Assembly: GCA_018228705.1 (NCBI GenBank)
Contig: CP073694.1
Location: 62,001-126,000, forward strand
Source of the DNA: Dysosmobacter sp. Marseille-Q4140
GTDB taxonomy: Bacteria; Bacillota; Clostridia; Oscillospirales; Oscillospiraceae
Direction: 5' to 3'
Length of the DNA stretch: 64,000 bases
Part shown: positions 15,741 through 23,758 of the stretch, piece by piece
Layout: each line of letters starts with the position of its first letter
Numbering within the stretch: the stretch's first letter is position 1
Translations under genes and position numbers: made by a program
Notes under the pieces: generated by a model
The model's input: only the letters and a program-made list of their open reading frames with translations
The model's database searches: none
Told to the model about the DNA's origin: nothing

Positions 15741-17099
15741 TCACTTGATGAGGATGCTCACCGGGGTCTCCAGCGCTGAGGCGTGAGAGTAATAGGCTTC
15801 CAGCCAGACCTCATCCTCCCGGTAGCCGGGCAGAGGCAGCGTCAAAAAGCCGTCCTGGTCATCGTCGGAGACCGTCATGCCCATCTGCCCCATCTCCCAT
15901 GCCGTTCCCTCCGCGTCATAGAAGGTCATGGCAAAGGGGCTGCTCATCAGGGCGCCGTCCAGCCGGAAGTCCAGCAGCCAGCCGTCCGGCCGCAGCTGGG
16001 CAGAGGTCAGCTCCACCCCCTCCGGCAGCCAGGGCGCCGTTCCCTGCGCCAGGTCCACGTATACCCGCTGGCGGTCCTTGTCCAGCCACCTGGCTCCGGT
16101 GATGTGGACCGTCAGGTGGTCGCTGCCGCTGAACCAGCTGCTCTCCAGGCGGTAGGACACCATGGCGGGGCTGTCTGTGTCGCCGCTGGCGGTGATGCCG
16201 CTGGAGACCGCGTCGAACCGCTCCCCGTCCTCGTTTTCCAGGTAGAAGTCCAGCCCCTTGAGCCAGGCGGTGTTGGCCTCGTCCCCCACCACGTTGATCC
16301 GGACGTGGGTGGGATATACCTCCGCCTCCGTCAGGGTGAAGGTCTGGCCGTCCAGCTCAAAGGCCCGGTCCACGGGGATCCGCTCCCCCTTGGCGGTGAA
16401 CTGGGGATCGAAAGTCAGGTCGAAGGTGAATTCCGCCAGGATCTCCGCCTCCCCCTCTGGGGCCGGAGAGAGCAGCTCGTCCTCGTAGGCCCGGTCCGGT
16501 GCGGCGGGGGTCTCCTCCCCTTCCGCCCGCTCGCCGGTAACGGCGAAGGTCATGGTGAACCCATCCGGCACATCCCCGTCCACGTAGTCCAGGGAGAAGC
16601 GCAGCAGCGTCCCCGGCGCCCGGCGGAAGTCGGACCCCAGGATGCCGCACTTCTGGACGGGGAAGAACTCAGGCATCTCGGCGGAGAGGCTCTCGTATCC
16701 CTCTCCCTCCAGGGTGAAGAAAATGTTCACCTGCTTCTGGTCCACGATGACGTGCTGAACGGTGGCGGTGATGCCGTTTTCGGTCCGGGAGAGGCCGATG
16801 GGCTGGACGTACTCGTTCTCTACAGCGGCAGACAGACTGGGCGACCAGGACACCGCCTGGGCCAGGTCCCGCAGCAGCGGGATGCGCCCGCAGGCGGCCG
16901 CAAAGGGTGGGAACAGATTGACCAGCAGCACAAACGCTGTGAAACAGACCGCCAGACTGCCCAGAGGGATTCCCAGGAGCCGCCGCTTTCTCTGTGAAGT
17001 TTGATTCCTTGCCAGCGCCCTCTGCACCGTATATTCCAGGGCTGGAGGGGTCTGCTCCAGCTCCGCCAGCAGGGCCGTGTACTCCGCGTTTCGGTTCAT
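15741..17099 (-). CDS. DUF4179-type membrane protein, likely anti-sigma partner
   Basis: This 452-residue protein has a cytosolic N terminus of about 40 residues, one transmembrane helix (about residues 45-65) and a large extracytoplasmic part of beta-rich character. The N-terminal extracytoplasmic part matches the DUF4179 pattern (S-A-A-V-E-N-E-Y-V-Q-P-I-G and an N-G-I-T-A-T-V-Q strand). Its ATG overlaps the stop of the upstream ECF sigma gene by 4 bases, the usual arrangement for a sigma factor and its membrane-bound regulator. Anti-sigma activity is inferred from that coupling. The sensed signal is unknown. Confidence 0.75.
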   Translation of the reverse strand: MNRNAEYTALLAELEQTPPALEYTVQRALARNQTSQRKRRLLGIPLGSLAVCFTAFVLLVNLFPPFAAACGRIPLLRDLAQAVSWSPSLSAAVENEYVQPIGLSRTENGITATVQHVIVDQKQVNIFFTLEGEGYESLSAEMPEFFPVQKCGILGSDFRRAPGTLLRFSLDYVDGDVPDGFTMTFAVTGERAEGEETPAAPDRAYEDELLSPAPEGEAEILAEFTFDLTFDPQFTAKGERIPVDRAFELDGQTFTLTEAEVYPTHVRINVVGDEANTAWLKGLDFYLENEDGERFDAVSSGITASGDTDSPAMVSYRLESSWFSGSDHLTVHITGARWLDKDRQRVYVDLAQGTAPWLPEGVELTSAQLRPDGWLLDFRLDGALMSSPFAMTFYDAEGTAWEMGQMGMTVSDDDQDGFLTLPLPGYREDEVWLEAYYSHASALETPVSILIK

Positions 17100-17569
17100 G
17101 GTCTGTCCTCCTCTCCCAGTTCCAGCCGCAGCAGTGCCAGGGCCCGGCGCTGCCGGGTGGCCACGGTCCCCTGGGGGATGCCCAGGGCGGCTGCCGTCTC
17201 GGCCTGTGTGTATCCGCTGAAGTAGCGAAGGATCACCACGGTCCGCAGCTGCTCCGGCAGACGGCCCACGGCCTCCTTCAGGGGCAGTGCATCGTAATCG
17301 TCGGGCCCGGCGGTGTCCGGCAGGGCCTCCTCTCCGGCCAGGCGGGTGCGGCGGCGCAGCTCCCGGTGGCAGGTGTTGATGAGGATGCGGGTGAGCCAGG
17401 TGTCGAAATGCTCCGGCTCCCGGAGCTTTTTCAGGGCCCGCAGAGCCTGGTACACCGCCTCGTCCACGGCCTCCAGGGCGTCGGCCTCGCCGCCCAGATA
17501 CAGATAGGCGGTGCGGTAAAGCCGCTGCCGCAGGGCCTCCACCCGGGCGGCGAATTCCATCTGATCCAT
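17096..17569 (-). CDS. ECF-type RNA polymerase sigma factor
   Basis: This 157-residue sigma-70 protein has only regions 2 and 4. Region 2 runs over residues 10-80 (L-Y-R-T-A-Y-L-Y-L-G-G, then H-F-D-T-W-L-T-R-I-L-I-N). Region 4 runs over residues 100-155 (L-P-E-Q-L-R-T-V-V-I-L-R-Y-F, A-A-A-L-G-I-P-Q-G-T-V-A-T-R). The start is the ATG at 17569 after AAGGAGGATC; a longer frame to 17617 ignores this ribosome-binding site. It is coupled to the DUF4179 gene and would be released when that protein senses envelope conditions. Confidence 0.88.
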   Translation of the reverse strand: MDQMEFAARVEALRQRLYRTAYLYLGGEADALEAVDEAVYQALRALKKLREPEHFDTWLTRILINTCHRELRRRTRLAGEEALPDTAGPDDYDALPLKEAVGRLPEQLRTVVILRYFSGYTQAETAAALGIPQGTVATRQRRALALLRLELGEEDRP

Positions 17570-17740
17570 GGGCGATCCTCCTTTCTTGCTCTTTGTACCC
17601 ATTAGAGCCGCGGGCAACGGCGTTTGTTTTCCGGGAGAGAGATTTTTTTGCGGCGCCGCCGGGGGGCGGTCTTTTGCTTCTTGGCCCTCCCTGCCGGACA
17701 GACCGGGATCAGCCTTCTCCTCTGACGGAAATGTCTCTTT

Positions 17741-17812
17741 AGGCCCTCACAGGAGAGCCTTCCTCCCCTTGGAGGAAGGTGGACGGCGCGCACGCTGGGG
17801 TGGATGAGGGGG
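17741..17812 (-). repeat. Short interspersed hairpin repeat, copy B
   Basis: Read on the minus strand this block begins CCCCCTCATCC and carries the dyad CCTTCCTCC-AAGG-GGAGGAAGG. It matches copy A at 2962-3018 in order and spacing, with a different central segment. It lies upstream of the ECF sigma gene, so it could also affect that gene's leader. Confidence 0.5.
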
Positions 17813-17871
17813 CCGGGGGCGGTGGCGTATCGTGAGCGCTGCCATTGCCCGGCGGGAGGCCGCGGGATACC

Positions 17872-18748
17872 CGCAGAGGATCCGCCCCCATTTTCTTTTG
17901 TCTTGACAAAAGAAAACGGCCGCGGCCGGTCAAAAGAAAACCGCCGGGGCGGCAAAATGCCCCGGCTGGGGCGTTTTGTCGGAATACGGGGGTCGTGCGA
18001 AGCGGTCCGGCGGGCGTCGATGGCCCCGTCGACCCTGCGCCTTACCCTGGCGGGCGAAGAGCCTGGTCCCCGCATAACGACTGCGGCGGAGGGACGGGGT
18101 GAAAAATCGCACTTGCCTCTGCTCCTCTTTCCGCGCGTTCCGCTTTGCTACGCGCTGGCCCGGCGGTCCCGCCGGCCTTGCTCTTTCCCTGACGGTCGAA
18201 GGTTTCTGCTGCCGTGTGGAGCGTGCGGCGGAGGGATGAGGGTGCTTGCCGACTTGGTCTGCTCCTCTTCCCGCTGCCGCTGGCCTGGAGTCAGGCGAGA
18301 GCCTGAGCGGCGGGCGGATATAGAAATCCGCCCCTACGGCAAAATGGGGCTCAGCTGCGAGGCACCGGTATCGGCAGGCGGAACCCATGACCTGCCGCAG
18401 CGTGCTGCCAGCCTCCATCAAACGCCAGGTGAGCGGCAGCGGAAAGCGGCGCTGGTCCATTCGTTTCCCGCCCCGTCTCCCCACCGCAGTCGTTATGCGG
18501 AGACCGGGCTCTTCGCGGGATCGGTCCGGCGCAGGGACGACGGGGCCATCGACGCCCGCCAGACCGCTTCGCACGATCCCCGCACTCACGAAAGGGCGAC
18601 CCGGATGGGCCGCCCTTTCGTCATAGCGTTTTTCTCTTTTGGACCGGCCGCGGCCCGGAAGGTGAATTGCCCCGAAGGGGCAAGAGAAGCCCCTCTGGAG
18701 GGTTCTCTTTTTGGCAAAAAGAGAAAATGGGGGGCGGATCCCCGCAGG
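17872..18748. repeat. Gene-free element built from a long imperfect inverted repeat
   Basis: A left copy (about 17872-18101) recurs in reverse complement as a right copy (about 18467-18748), around a 365-base centre. The best-conserved part is about 115 bp (17989-18101 with 18467-18583) and includes GTCGATGGCCCCGTCG and CCGCATAACGACTGCGG in both arms. Each outer arm carries its own hairpin: a 12-bp perfect stem at 17891-17916 and a 10-bp stem at 18703-18725. The centre holds a GGGCGGAT hairpin (18312-18333). Open frames here are only translations of the repeat, in both directions. It has the look of a non-autonomous mobile or structured element. No gene lies between the ECF sigma gene and ispA. 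Confidence 0.6.
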
Positions 18749-18818
18749 ACCCCCGCGCCCCCGGAGGGCGGATCCCCACGGGACCTCCCGCCTCCGCCCG
18801 CCGGGGCGGACCCCGATG

Positions 18819-19703
18819 TCAGCGCTCCCGCCCCGCCAGGGCCTCCGCCAGGGCAGTCAAAAACCCGTCGCCGTCCCAGGGCGCCACGGCGGCCACCGCC
18901 CGCTCCGTGCAGGCAGCCACCTCCTTCTGGCAGCCTTTCGGCGTCAGAAGGTTGGCGAAGGTGACCTTGCCCTCCTCGGCGTCAGAGCCAATGGGCTTGC
19001 CGAAGTCCATCTCGTTGCCCACCACGTCCAGCAGATCGTCCCGGATCTGGAAGGCCAGGCCCAGCTCCCGTCCGTAGACCTCCGCCGCGGCCAGCAGGTC
19101 CCCGTCTCCCCCGGCAGCCTGGACGCCGATGCGGCAGGCCCCGGCGATCATGGCGCCGGTCTTGAGGTTGTGGACCTGGGTGATCTCCTCCCGGGTCCGG
19201 GGAGCATGGAGGGTGTCCAGCACCTGCCCGGCCACCATGCCGGCGGCGCCGGCAGCCTGGGCCAGGGACAGGGCGCAGGCGCAGCGGCGCTCCGCGTCCA
19301 GGTCCGGGGCGGTCAGCAGCAGGCGGAAGGCCTCCGGCTGGAGGGCGTCTCCCGCCAGGACGGCCAGGGTCTCGCCGTAGACCTTGTGGTTGGTGGGCTT
19401 GCCCCGGCGCAGGTCATCGTCGTCCATGCAGGGCAGGTCGTCGTGGATCAGGGAGTAGGTGTGGACCAGCTCCACGGCGCAGGCGGCGGGCAGGGCCCTG
19501 CGCCAGTCCGCCAGCCCCGCCGCCCGGGCGAAGGCCAGCACCATCACCGGCCGGATGCGCTTGCCCCCGGCCAGAAGGCTGTACCGCATGGACTCATAGA
19601 GGTCCCCCCAGGGGTCCTTGTCCGTGAAGAGGGCCTTGAGCGCGCCCTCCACCTCCCGGCGGTATTCGTCGAACTGCGCCTGAAATGCCTGCTTGTCCAT
19701 CAT
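18819..19703 (-). CDS. ispA: Polyprenyl (farnesyl-type) diphosphate synthase
   Basis: This 294-residue trans-prenyltransferase condenses isopentenyl diphosphate with allylic diphosphates. It has the first aspartate-rich motif D-D-L-P-C-M-D-D-D-D-L-R-R-G, the preceding S-L-L-A-G-G-K-R-I-R-P substrate loop, and the second motif D-D-L-L-D. The short-chain type is suggested by length and by its position after xseB, the same order as ispA in Bacillus. The start overlaps the xseB stop (ATGATG around 19700), so the two are translationally coupled. Confidence 0.92.
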   Translation of the reverse strand: MMDKQAFQAQFDEYRREVEGALKALFTDKDPWGDLYESMRYSLLAGGKRIRPVMVLAFARAAGLADWRRALPAACAVELVHTYSLIHDDLPCMDDDDLRRGKPTNHKVYGETLAVLAGDALQPEAFRLLLTAPDLDAERRCACALSLAQAAGAAGMVAGQVLDTLHAPRTREEITQVHNLKTGAMIAGACRIGVQAAGGDGDLLAAAEVYGRELGLAFQIRDDLLDVVGNEMDFGKPIGSDAEEGKVTFANLLTPKGCQKEVAACTERAVAAVAPWDGDGFLTALAEALAGRER

Positions 19704-19939
19704 CGTTGCGCCTCCTCTTCAAAGGGCAGCTCCACGGGGGCGCCGTCGGCGCCCTTCATGAGCTTGACCACCTGCTGCTCCGCCTTGTCCAGCTCCTGGG
19801 TGCAGGCGGCGATCAGTTTCGTGCCCTCGGCAAAGAGGGCCAGGGAGTCCGCCAGCTGGGCGTCCCCCTTCTCCAGGGCAGCCACGATCTCCTCCAGCCG
19901 GGCGATCTGCTGCTCAAAGGTCTGCTTCTTGGCGCTCAT
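19700..19939 (-). CDS. xseB: Exodeoxyribonuclease VII small subunit
   Basis: A 79-residue helical protein with the XseB pattern: F-E-Q-Q-I-A-R-L-E-E-I-V-A-A-L-E-K-G near the N terminus, then L-F-A-E-G-T-K-L-I. Several copies wrap the helical arm of XseA. Its ATG overlaps the xseA stop by 4 bases and its stop overlaps ispA. Confidence 0.93.
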   Translation of the reverse strand: MSAKKQTFEQQIARLEEIVAALEKGDAQLADSLALFAEGTKLIAACTQELDKAEQQVVKLMKGADGAPVELPFEEEAQR

Positions 19940-21153
19940 GGCCGTTCCTCCTTCTCATAGGGCCTGTCCACCACGGCGGTGAAGCCGCCCTCTCCCAGTG
20001 TGATGTCCACCCGGTCCCCCGCCGACACGTCCCGGCAGGAGCGCAGGATCGTTCCCTCGGCGCCCCGGGCCACGGCGTAGCCCCGGCCCAGCACCGCCAG
20101 GGGGCTCATGGCGTCCAGGGCCGCCGCCAGGGCGGCGAAGCGCTGGCGCTTGCGGGCGATCTGCGCCGACGCCAGGTCCCCCAGCCGCTGCTGGAGGTGG
20201 AGGAGCTCCATGCGCTTGTCCTGGACGTAGGCGCTCTGGTCCCGGAGGACCCGCTTGGATGCCAGGTCCTCCAGATGCCGCCGCGCCGCCGCCAGGCGGG
20301 CGCCCTCCGCCTGGGCCATGCGGTCCCCGGCGCCCCGGAGCCACCGCAGCAGCTCCCCCTGGTCCGGCACGGCGATCTCCGCCGCGTTGGAGGGGGTGGA
20401 GGCCCGGGCGTCCGCCACGAAGTCGGCGATGGTCACGTCCGGCTCGTGGCCCACGGCGGAGATGACCGGGGTCTCGCAGGCGTAGATGGCCCGGGCCACC
20501 CGCTCGTCGTTGAAGGCCCACAGGTCCTCCATGGACCCGCCGCCCCGGCCGGTGATGATGACGTCGCCGATCTTCCACTTGTCGGCGTACCGGATGGCCC
20601 CGGCGATCTCCGGCGGGGCCTCGGCCCCCTGGACCCGGACCGGCAGCAGGATGACCTTGGCGATGGGATACCGCCGCCGCAGAATGCGGATCATGTCGTG
20701 GACCGCCGCGCCGGCGGCGGAGGTGACGACGGCGATGCGCTCCGGATAGGGCGGCAGGGGCTTTTTATGGGCGGGGTCGAACAGGCCCTCGGCGTAGAGC
20801 CGGGCCTTGAGCTGCTCGAAGGCCACCGCCAGGTCCCCGGCTCCCTCGGCCGTCAGGGCGTCGCAGTAGAGCTGATAGGCCCCGTCCCGGGGGAACACGC
20901 TGACCCGGCCCCGGGCGATGACCTGCATGCCGTTTTCCGGCCGGAACCGCAATCGCAGGGCCGAGCCCTTGAACATGACGCACCGCAGGGCCCCCTCCGG
21001 GTCCTTCAGCGTGAAGTAGTGGTGGCCGGAGGGATAGATCTTGTAGTTGGACAGCTCCCCCCGGACGAACACCTCCCGCAGGGGCGGCGCCGCGTCCAGC
21101 AGGCCCTTGACCAGCTGGTTGAGCTCCGAGACGGAGAATACGTGCTGTTCCAC
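19936..21153 (-). CDS. xseA: Exodeoxyribonuclease VII large subunit
   Basis: This 405-residue catalytic subunit degrades single-stranded DNA from both ends. It has an OB-fold N domain (V-S-E-L-N-Q-L-V-K, R-G-E-L-S-N-Y-K). The catalytic domain shows V-V-T-S-A-A-G-A-A-V-H-D, G-R-G-G-G-S-M-E-D-L-W-A-F-N-D and the V-G-H-E-P-D-V-T-I-A-D motif. A coiled-coil arm and a C-terminal G-R-G-Y-A segment follow. The start is GTG at 21153 behind GGAGGGAAGC. A terminator separates it from nusB, so it probably has its own promoter. Confidence 0.95.
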   Translation of the reverse strand: MEQHVFSVSELNQLVKGLLDAAPPLREVFVRGELSNYKIYPSGHHYFTLKDPEGALRCVMFKGSALRLRFRPENGMQVIARGRVSVFPRDGAYQLYCDALTAEGAGDLAVAFEQLKARLYAEGLFDPAHKKPLPPYPERIAVVTSAAGAAVHDMIRILRRRYPIAKVILLPVRVQGAEAPPEIAGAIRYADKWKIGDVIITGRGGGSMEDLWAFNDERVARAIYACETPVISAVGHEPDVTIADFVADARASTPSNAAEIAVPDQGELLRWLRGAGDRMAQAEGARLAAARRHLEDLASKRVLRDQSAYVQDKRMELLHLQQRLGDLASAQIARKRQRFAALAAALDAMSPLAVLGRGYAVARGAEGTILRSCRDVSAGDRVDITLGEGGFTAVVDRPYEKEERP

Positions 21154-21173
21154 CGCTTCCCTCCTTCCGCACT

Positions 21174-21220
21174 GAAAAAAAGCGCAGAGCGGGCGGCGGC
21201 TGCTACCGCTCCCGCTCTGC
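21174..21220 (-). terminator. Intrinsic terminator after nusB
   Basis: On the minus strand a 10-bp stem (21211-21220 with 21084+100 to 21193) is followed by GCTTTTTTT. It sits 11 bases past the nusB stop and divides the spoIIIA-nusB transcript from xseA-xseB-ispA. Confidence 0.7.
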
Positions 21221-21231
21221 CGTGCATGGTG

Positions 21232-21681
21232 TTATTCCGTGATCTCCTGCCGCACGAAGGTGCCCAGGATGCCGTTGATGAACTTCACCGTCTCCGGCGT
21301 CTCGTACTTCTTGGCGATCTCCACGGCCTCGTTGATGGCGGCGCCGTTGGGGATCTCCGGCATGTAGAGGATCTCGTACATGGCCACCCGCATGATGGCA
21401 GAGGCCACCAGGGGGATCCGGGCGAAGTTCCAGCCCTTGGCGTATTTGGCGATATAGCCGTCCAGCTCCGGCCCGTGCTCCGCCACGCCCCGGACCAGGC
21501 GGCGGATATAGTCCGCCTGCTTGGCGTTGGGCGTCTCCTGGTAGAGGGCGTCCTCGGCGGAGAGGGTCTCGAAGGCCTCTGCCGTCAGGCGCTGGTCCAG
21601 CAGATCCTCCACCGTCTTGTCGGTGAAGCTGAGCTCATAGGAAAGATGAACGGCGATCTCCCGCGCGGTGTTCCGTACCAT
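21232..21681 (-). CDS. nusB: Transcription antitermination factor NusB
   Basis: This 149-residue all-helical protein binds boxA RNA with NusE (S10) in rRNA antitermination. It shows the N-terminal R-N-T-A-R-E-I-A-V-H-L motif and the C-terminal P-N-G-A-A-I-N-E-A-V-E-I-A-K-K-Y then F-I-N-G-I-L-G signature. It follows the Asp23-family gene on the same strand, as in the Bacillus yqhY-nusB order. A terminator closes the transcript. Confidence 0.93.
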   Translation of the reverse strand: MVRNTAREIAVHLSYELSFTDKTVEDLLDQRLTAEAFETLSAEDALYQETPNAKQADYIRRLVRGVAEHGPELDGYIAKYAKGWNFARIPLVASAIMRVAMYEILYMPEIPNGAAINEAVEIAKKYETPETVKFINGILGTFVRQEITE

Positions 21682-21727
21682 AAATCTTACTCTCGTTTCT
21701 CTGTGTCGTTTGGTGAAAAGGGGGCTC

Positions 21728-22105
21728 TCAGGCCAGCGTCACGGCGCCCACATGGACGTTGACGGCGCCCACGGAGCAGCCGGTCATGGCCTCCACGGCG
21801 TTGATGACGGCCTTCTGGGCGTTCTCCGCCACCTCGGGAATGGGGTGGCCGTACTGGACGGTGAGGTACACGTCCAGCGTCAGGGCCGTGCCGGTCATGT
21901 CGATCTTCACGCCCTTGGCGCCCTTCTGGGCGTTGCGCTTGTTGTTCACCAGGTCGGTGACGCTGCCGCCCAGATTGGTCATCATGCCGGACACGCCCTC
22001 CACGTCCCGGACGGCGCCCACGGCGATGGCGGCGATGACCTCCTCGGAAATGTTGATGCTCCCGTTCTCCTCCGGCAGCGTCATATACTCTCTGCTCTCG
22101 CCCAT
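21728..22105 (-). CDS. Asp23/Gls24 family envelope-associated protein (YqhY-like)
   Basis: A 125-residue protein with the Asp23 fold signature: G-S-I-N-I-S-E-E-V-I-A-A-I-A, then D-V-E-G-V-S-G-M, and V-Y-L-T-V-Q-Y-G near the middle. Members of this family sit under the membrane and are linked to lipid or envelope homeostasis. In Bacillus the equivalent gene lies between accBC and nusB; accBC are missing here. The ATG at 22105 follows GGAGAA; upstream residues in the frame have no ribosome-binding site. Confidence 0.87.
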   Translation of the reverse strand: MGESREYMTLPEENGSINISEEVIAAIAVGAVRDVEGVSGMMTNLGGSVTDLVNNKRNAQKGAKGVKIDMTGTALTLDVYLTVQYGHPIPEVAENAQKAVINAVEAMTGCSVGAVNVHVGAVTLA

Positions 22106-22195
22106 CGTATGATTCTCCTTACCCTTTGGTATCCTTTGTAAGAGGGATGTTTTCCGAATCAATATTCTACCATGCCTCCGGCAAAATTACAACTG

Positions 22196-22762
22196 CTAAT
22201 TTGCTGCCATGACTTTCACGGCGCTGGCGGGATAGCCGCTTTCGCTGACGGCGATGTCCACCACCTTGGCAACGTCCGCCTCGGTCAGTTCCCCGGTGTC
22301 CGTGGACACCACCACGCTGATGCCGTCCTCCCCCATGAAGGCAACGCAGTCGGCGTAGCCCTTGGCGGTGACCAGGTTTTCGATCTGGGCCTCGGTCAGG
22401 GTGTAGGAGGCCAGGACCTGGATGCCCTCGGAGGCCTCGGTGGCCGCGGTCTCAGCGGCCCCCTCCTGGGCCGCCGCCTCCTGCAAAAGGGAGATGGCGT
22501 TGTCCCGGGCCTGCTGGCGGGTGAGCCGGGCGGAGGCGAAGTAGTCCCCGCCGGTGTAGACCGCCGTCTCGTCCCCGGTCCCCTCGGCCCCCTCGCCGCC
22601 GGAGACCAGCGCCGCCTCCCCCAGGATCTTGGTGCCGGCCTCGGCGCTCTCCGCCGCGTCGGCCCCCTCCTGGGCGGAATACTTCCAGTTCAGCGCCGCG
22701 GCGGCGCACACCAGCACCGCCATGGTCAAAAGCACTGCGTTTCGTTTCCAGTTTCCTCTCAT
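22196..22762 (-). CDS. spoIIIAH: Stage III sporulation protein AH
   Basis: This 188-residue protein has one N-terminal transmembrane helix (residues 8-25), a low-complexity Glu/Ala/Gly linker and a C-terminal ring-building motif domain. The domain reads A-R-L-T-R-Q-Q-A-R-D then I-E-N-L-V-T-A-K-G-Y and ends D-I-A-V-S-E-S-G-Y. SpoIIIAH in the mother cell binds SpoIIQ from the forespore to form the feeding channel. The start is the ATG at 22762 after GGAGGAGAGG. It is the last gene of the spoIIIA operon. Confidence 0.9.
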   Translation of the reverse strand: MRGNWKRNAVLLTMAVLVCAAAALNWKYSAQEGADAAESAEAGTKILGEAALVSGGEGAEGTGDETAVYTGGDYFASARLTRQQARDNAISLLQEAAAQEGAAETAATEASEGIQVLASYTLTEAQIENLVTAKGYADCVAFMGEDGISVVVSTDTGELTEADVAKVVDIAVSESGYPASAVKVMAAN

Positions 22763-22785
22763 GGGTCCTCTCCTCCTCCAGATGA

Positions 22786-23283
22786 TCACTGCCATTTTGC
22801 CACGGTGACGCGGTCCGCGGAAAGACCCGTCAGCGCCGTCACCGCCTCCGTCACCGACAGGCGCACCGCCGCCTGGTCTCCGCCCTGGCACACCACCAGG
22901 GCGCCCCGGAAGGTGGGATACCAGGTCTGCTTCACGATCGGCGTCTGGCCCTGGCCGTCGTCCACCACCACCGTCTCGCCGGAACGGGAGGTGAGCGCGG
23001 AGTCCTGCCAGGACTCCTCCACGTCCTCCGCCAGCAGCCGCCCGCCGTCGCTCTCCGCCGTCAGCAGCACCTGCACCCGGCCCACGCCGCTGATCTTGGA
23101 GAGGATGTCCTCCATCTCCCCCTCCAGGTCCCGGGTCTCCAGGCACGGCTGGCCGGAGGCGCTTTCCGCCCCGGCGGAGGAGCCGCCGCCCTCCGGCCAC
23201 AGCAGCAGCACCGCCCCCGCCAGGGCCACCAGCGCCACGAATTTGTACTTGTCCCATAGTTTTTTCGCTCCTTCAAGTTTCAT
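22786..23283 (-). CDS. spoIIIAG: Stage III sporulation protein AG
   Basis: This 165-residue protein has a single N-terminal transmembrane helix (about residues 15-31) and a periplasm-facing ring domain with L-S-K-I-S-G-V-G-R-V-Q-V-L-L and R-G-A-L-V-V-C-Q-G-G. SpoIIIAG oligomerises into a large ring in the channel between mother cell and forespore. The start overlaps the spoIIIAF stop by 11 bases. Sequence between strands is shorter than in Bacillus but the fold landmarks are intact. Confidence 0.9.
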   Translation of the reverse strand: MKLEGAKKLWDKYKFVALVALAGAVLLLWPEGGGSSAGAESASGQPCLETRDLEGEMEDILSKISGVGRVQVLLTAESDGGRLLAEDVEESWQDSALTSRSGETVVVDDGQGQTPIVKQTWYPTFRGALVVCQGGDQAAVRLSVTEAVTALTGLSADRVTVAKWQ

Positions 23284-23758
23284 CGTCCTGTTCCTTCCAA
23301 ATCTGCCGCTCCGGCGGGATACCCAGTTCCTCCGCGATGTACGCCGAGAGCTCCGCCGACCGGGGGCCCGTCAGCTTCACGGCGGAGGGGACGGGGATGC
23401 CGTCCGGGCTGTTCTCCGTCTCCACCCGCGCCGTCACCGCCAGCCCCAGGGCGGCCCCTTTGTCCGATATATATGCCGCGGCCCGCTCCGCTATGCCCGC
23501 TGCCAGGGCGTCGGACTGGGCGGCCTCCAGCTCCGATTGACGCTGCTCCACCTGCTCCGTCCAGTCCGAAAGGCCGGCGGAGAGGCCGCTCAGGTCCAGT
23601 TCCGCCGCCGGCCGCAGCAGCACCGCCAGGAGCAGCAGCCCCCCGATGAAGGTGGCCGTCCGCCGCAGTCCCCCCTCCGGGATCAGGGCCTGCACCACCG
23701 ACACCAGCAGAGCCGCGGCGGACACCGCCAGCAGCCACCGTCCCAGTGCCTCCATCAT
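23273..23758 (-). CDS. spoIIIAF: Stage III sporulation protein AF
   Basis: This 161-residue protein has two N-terminal hydrophobic helices (about residues 6-25 and 33-50) followed by a Gln/Glu-rich helix and a small soluble domain ending I-P-P-E-R-Q-I-W. The pattern and its position between spoIIIAE and spoIIIAG identify it. Two adjacent ATGs (23758, 23755) overlap the spoIIIAE stop; the first is given. Confidence 0.85.
   Translation of the reverse strand: MMEALGRWLLAVSAAALLVSVVQALIPEGGLRRTATFIGGLLLLAVLLRPAAELDLSGLSAGLSDWTEQVEQRQSELEAAQSDALAAGIAERAAAYISDKGAALGLAVTARVETENSPDGIPVPSAVKLTGPRSAELSAYIAEELGIPPERQIWKEQDDET

Noticed and set aside
13012..15744. 910-codon minus-strand frame opposite the GGDEF/EAL gene
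   Set aside because: Same reason: shadow frame with no recognisable domains or ribosome-binding site.
17804..18964. 386-codon plus-strand frame and the 219-codon minus-strand frame at 17930-18589
   Set aside because: Both are translations of the two arms of the inverted repeat; the same peptide pattern appears in both directions, as a repeat would give.
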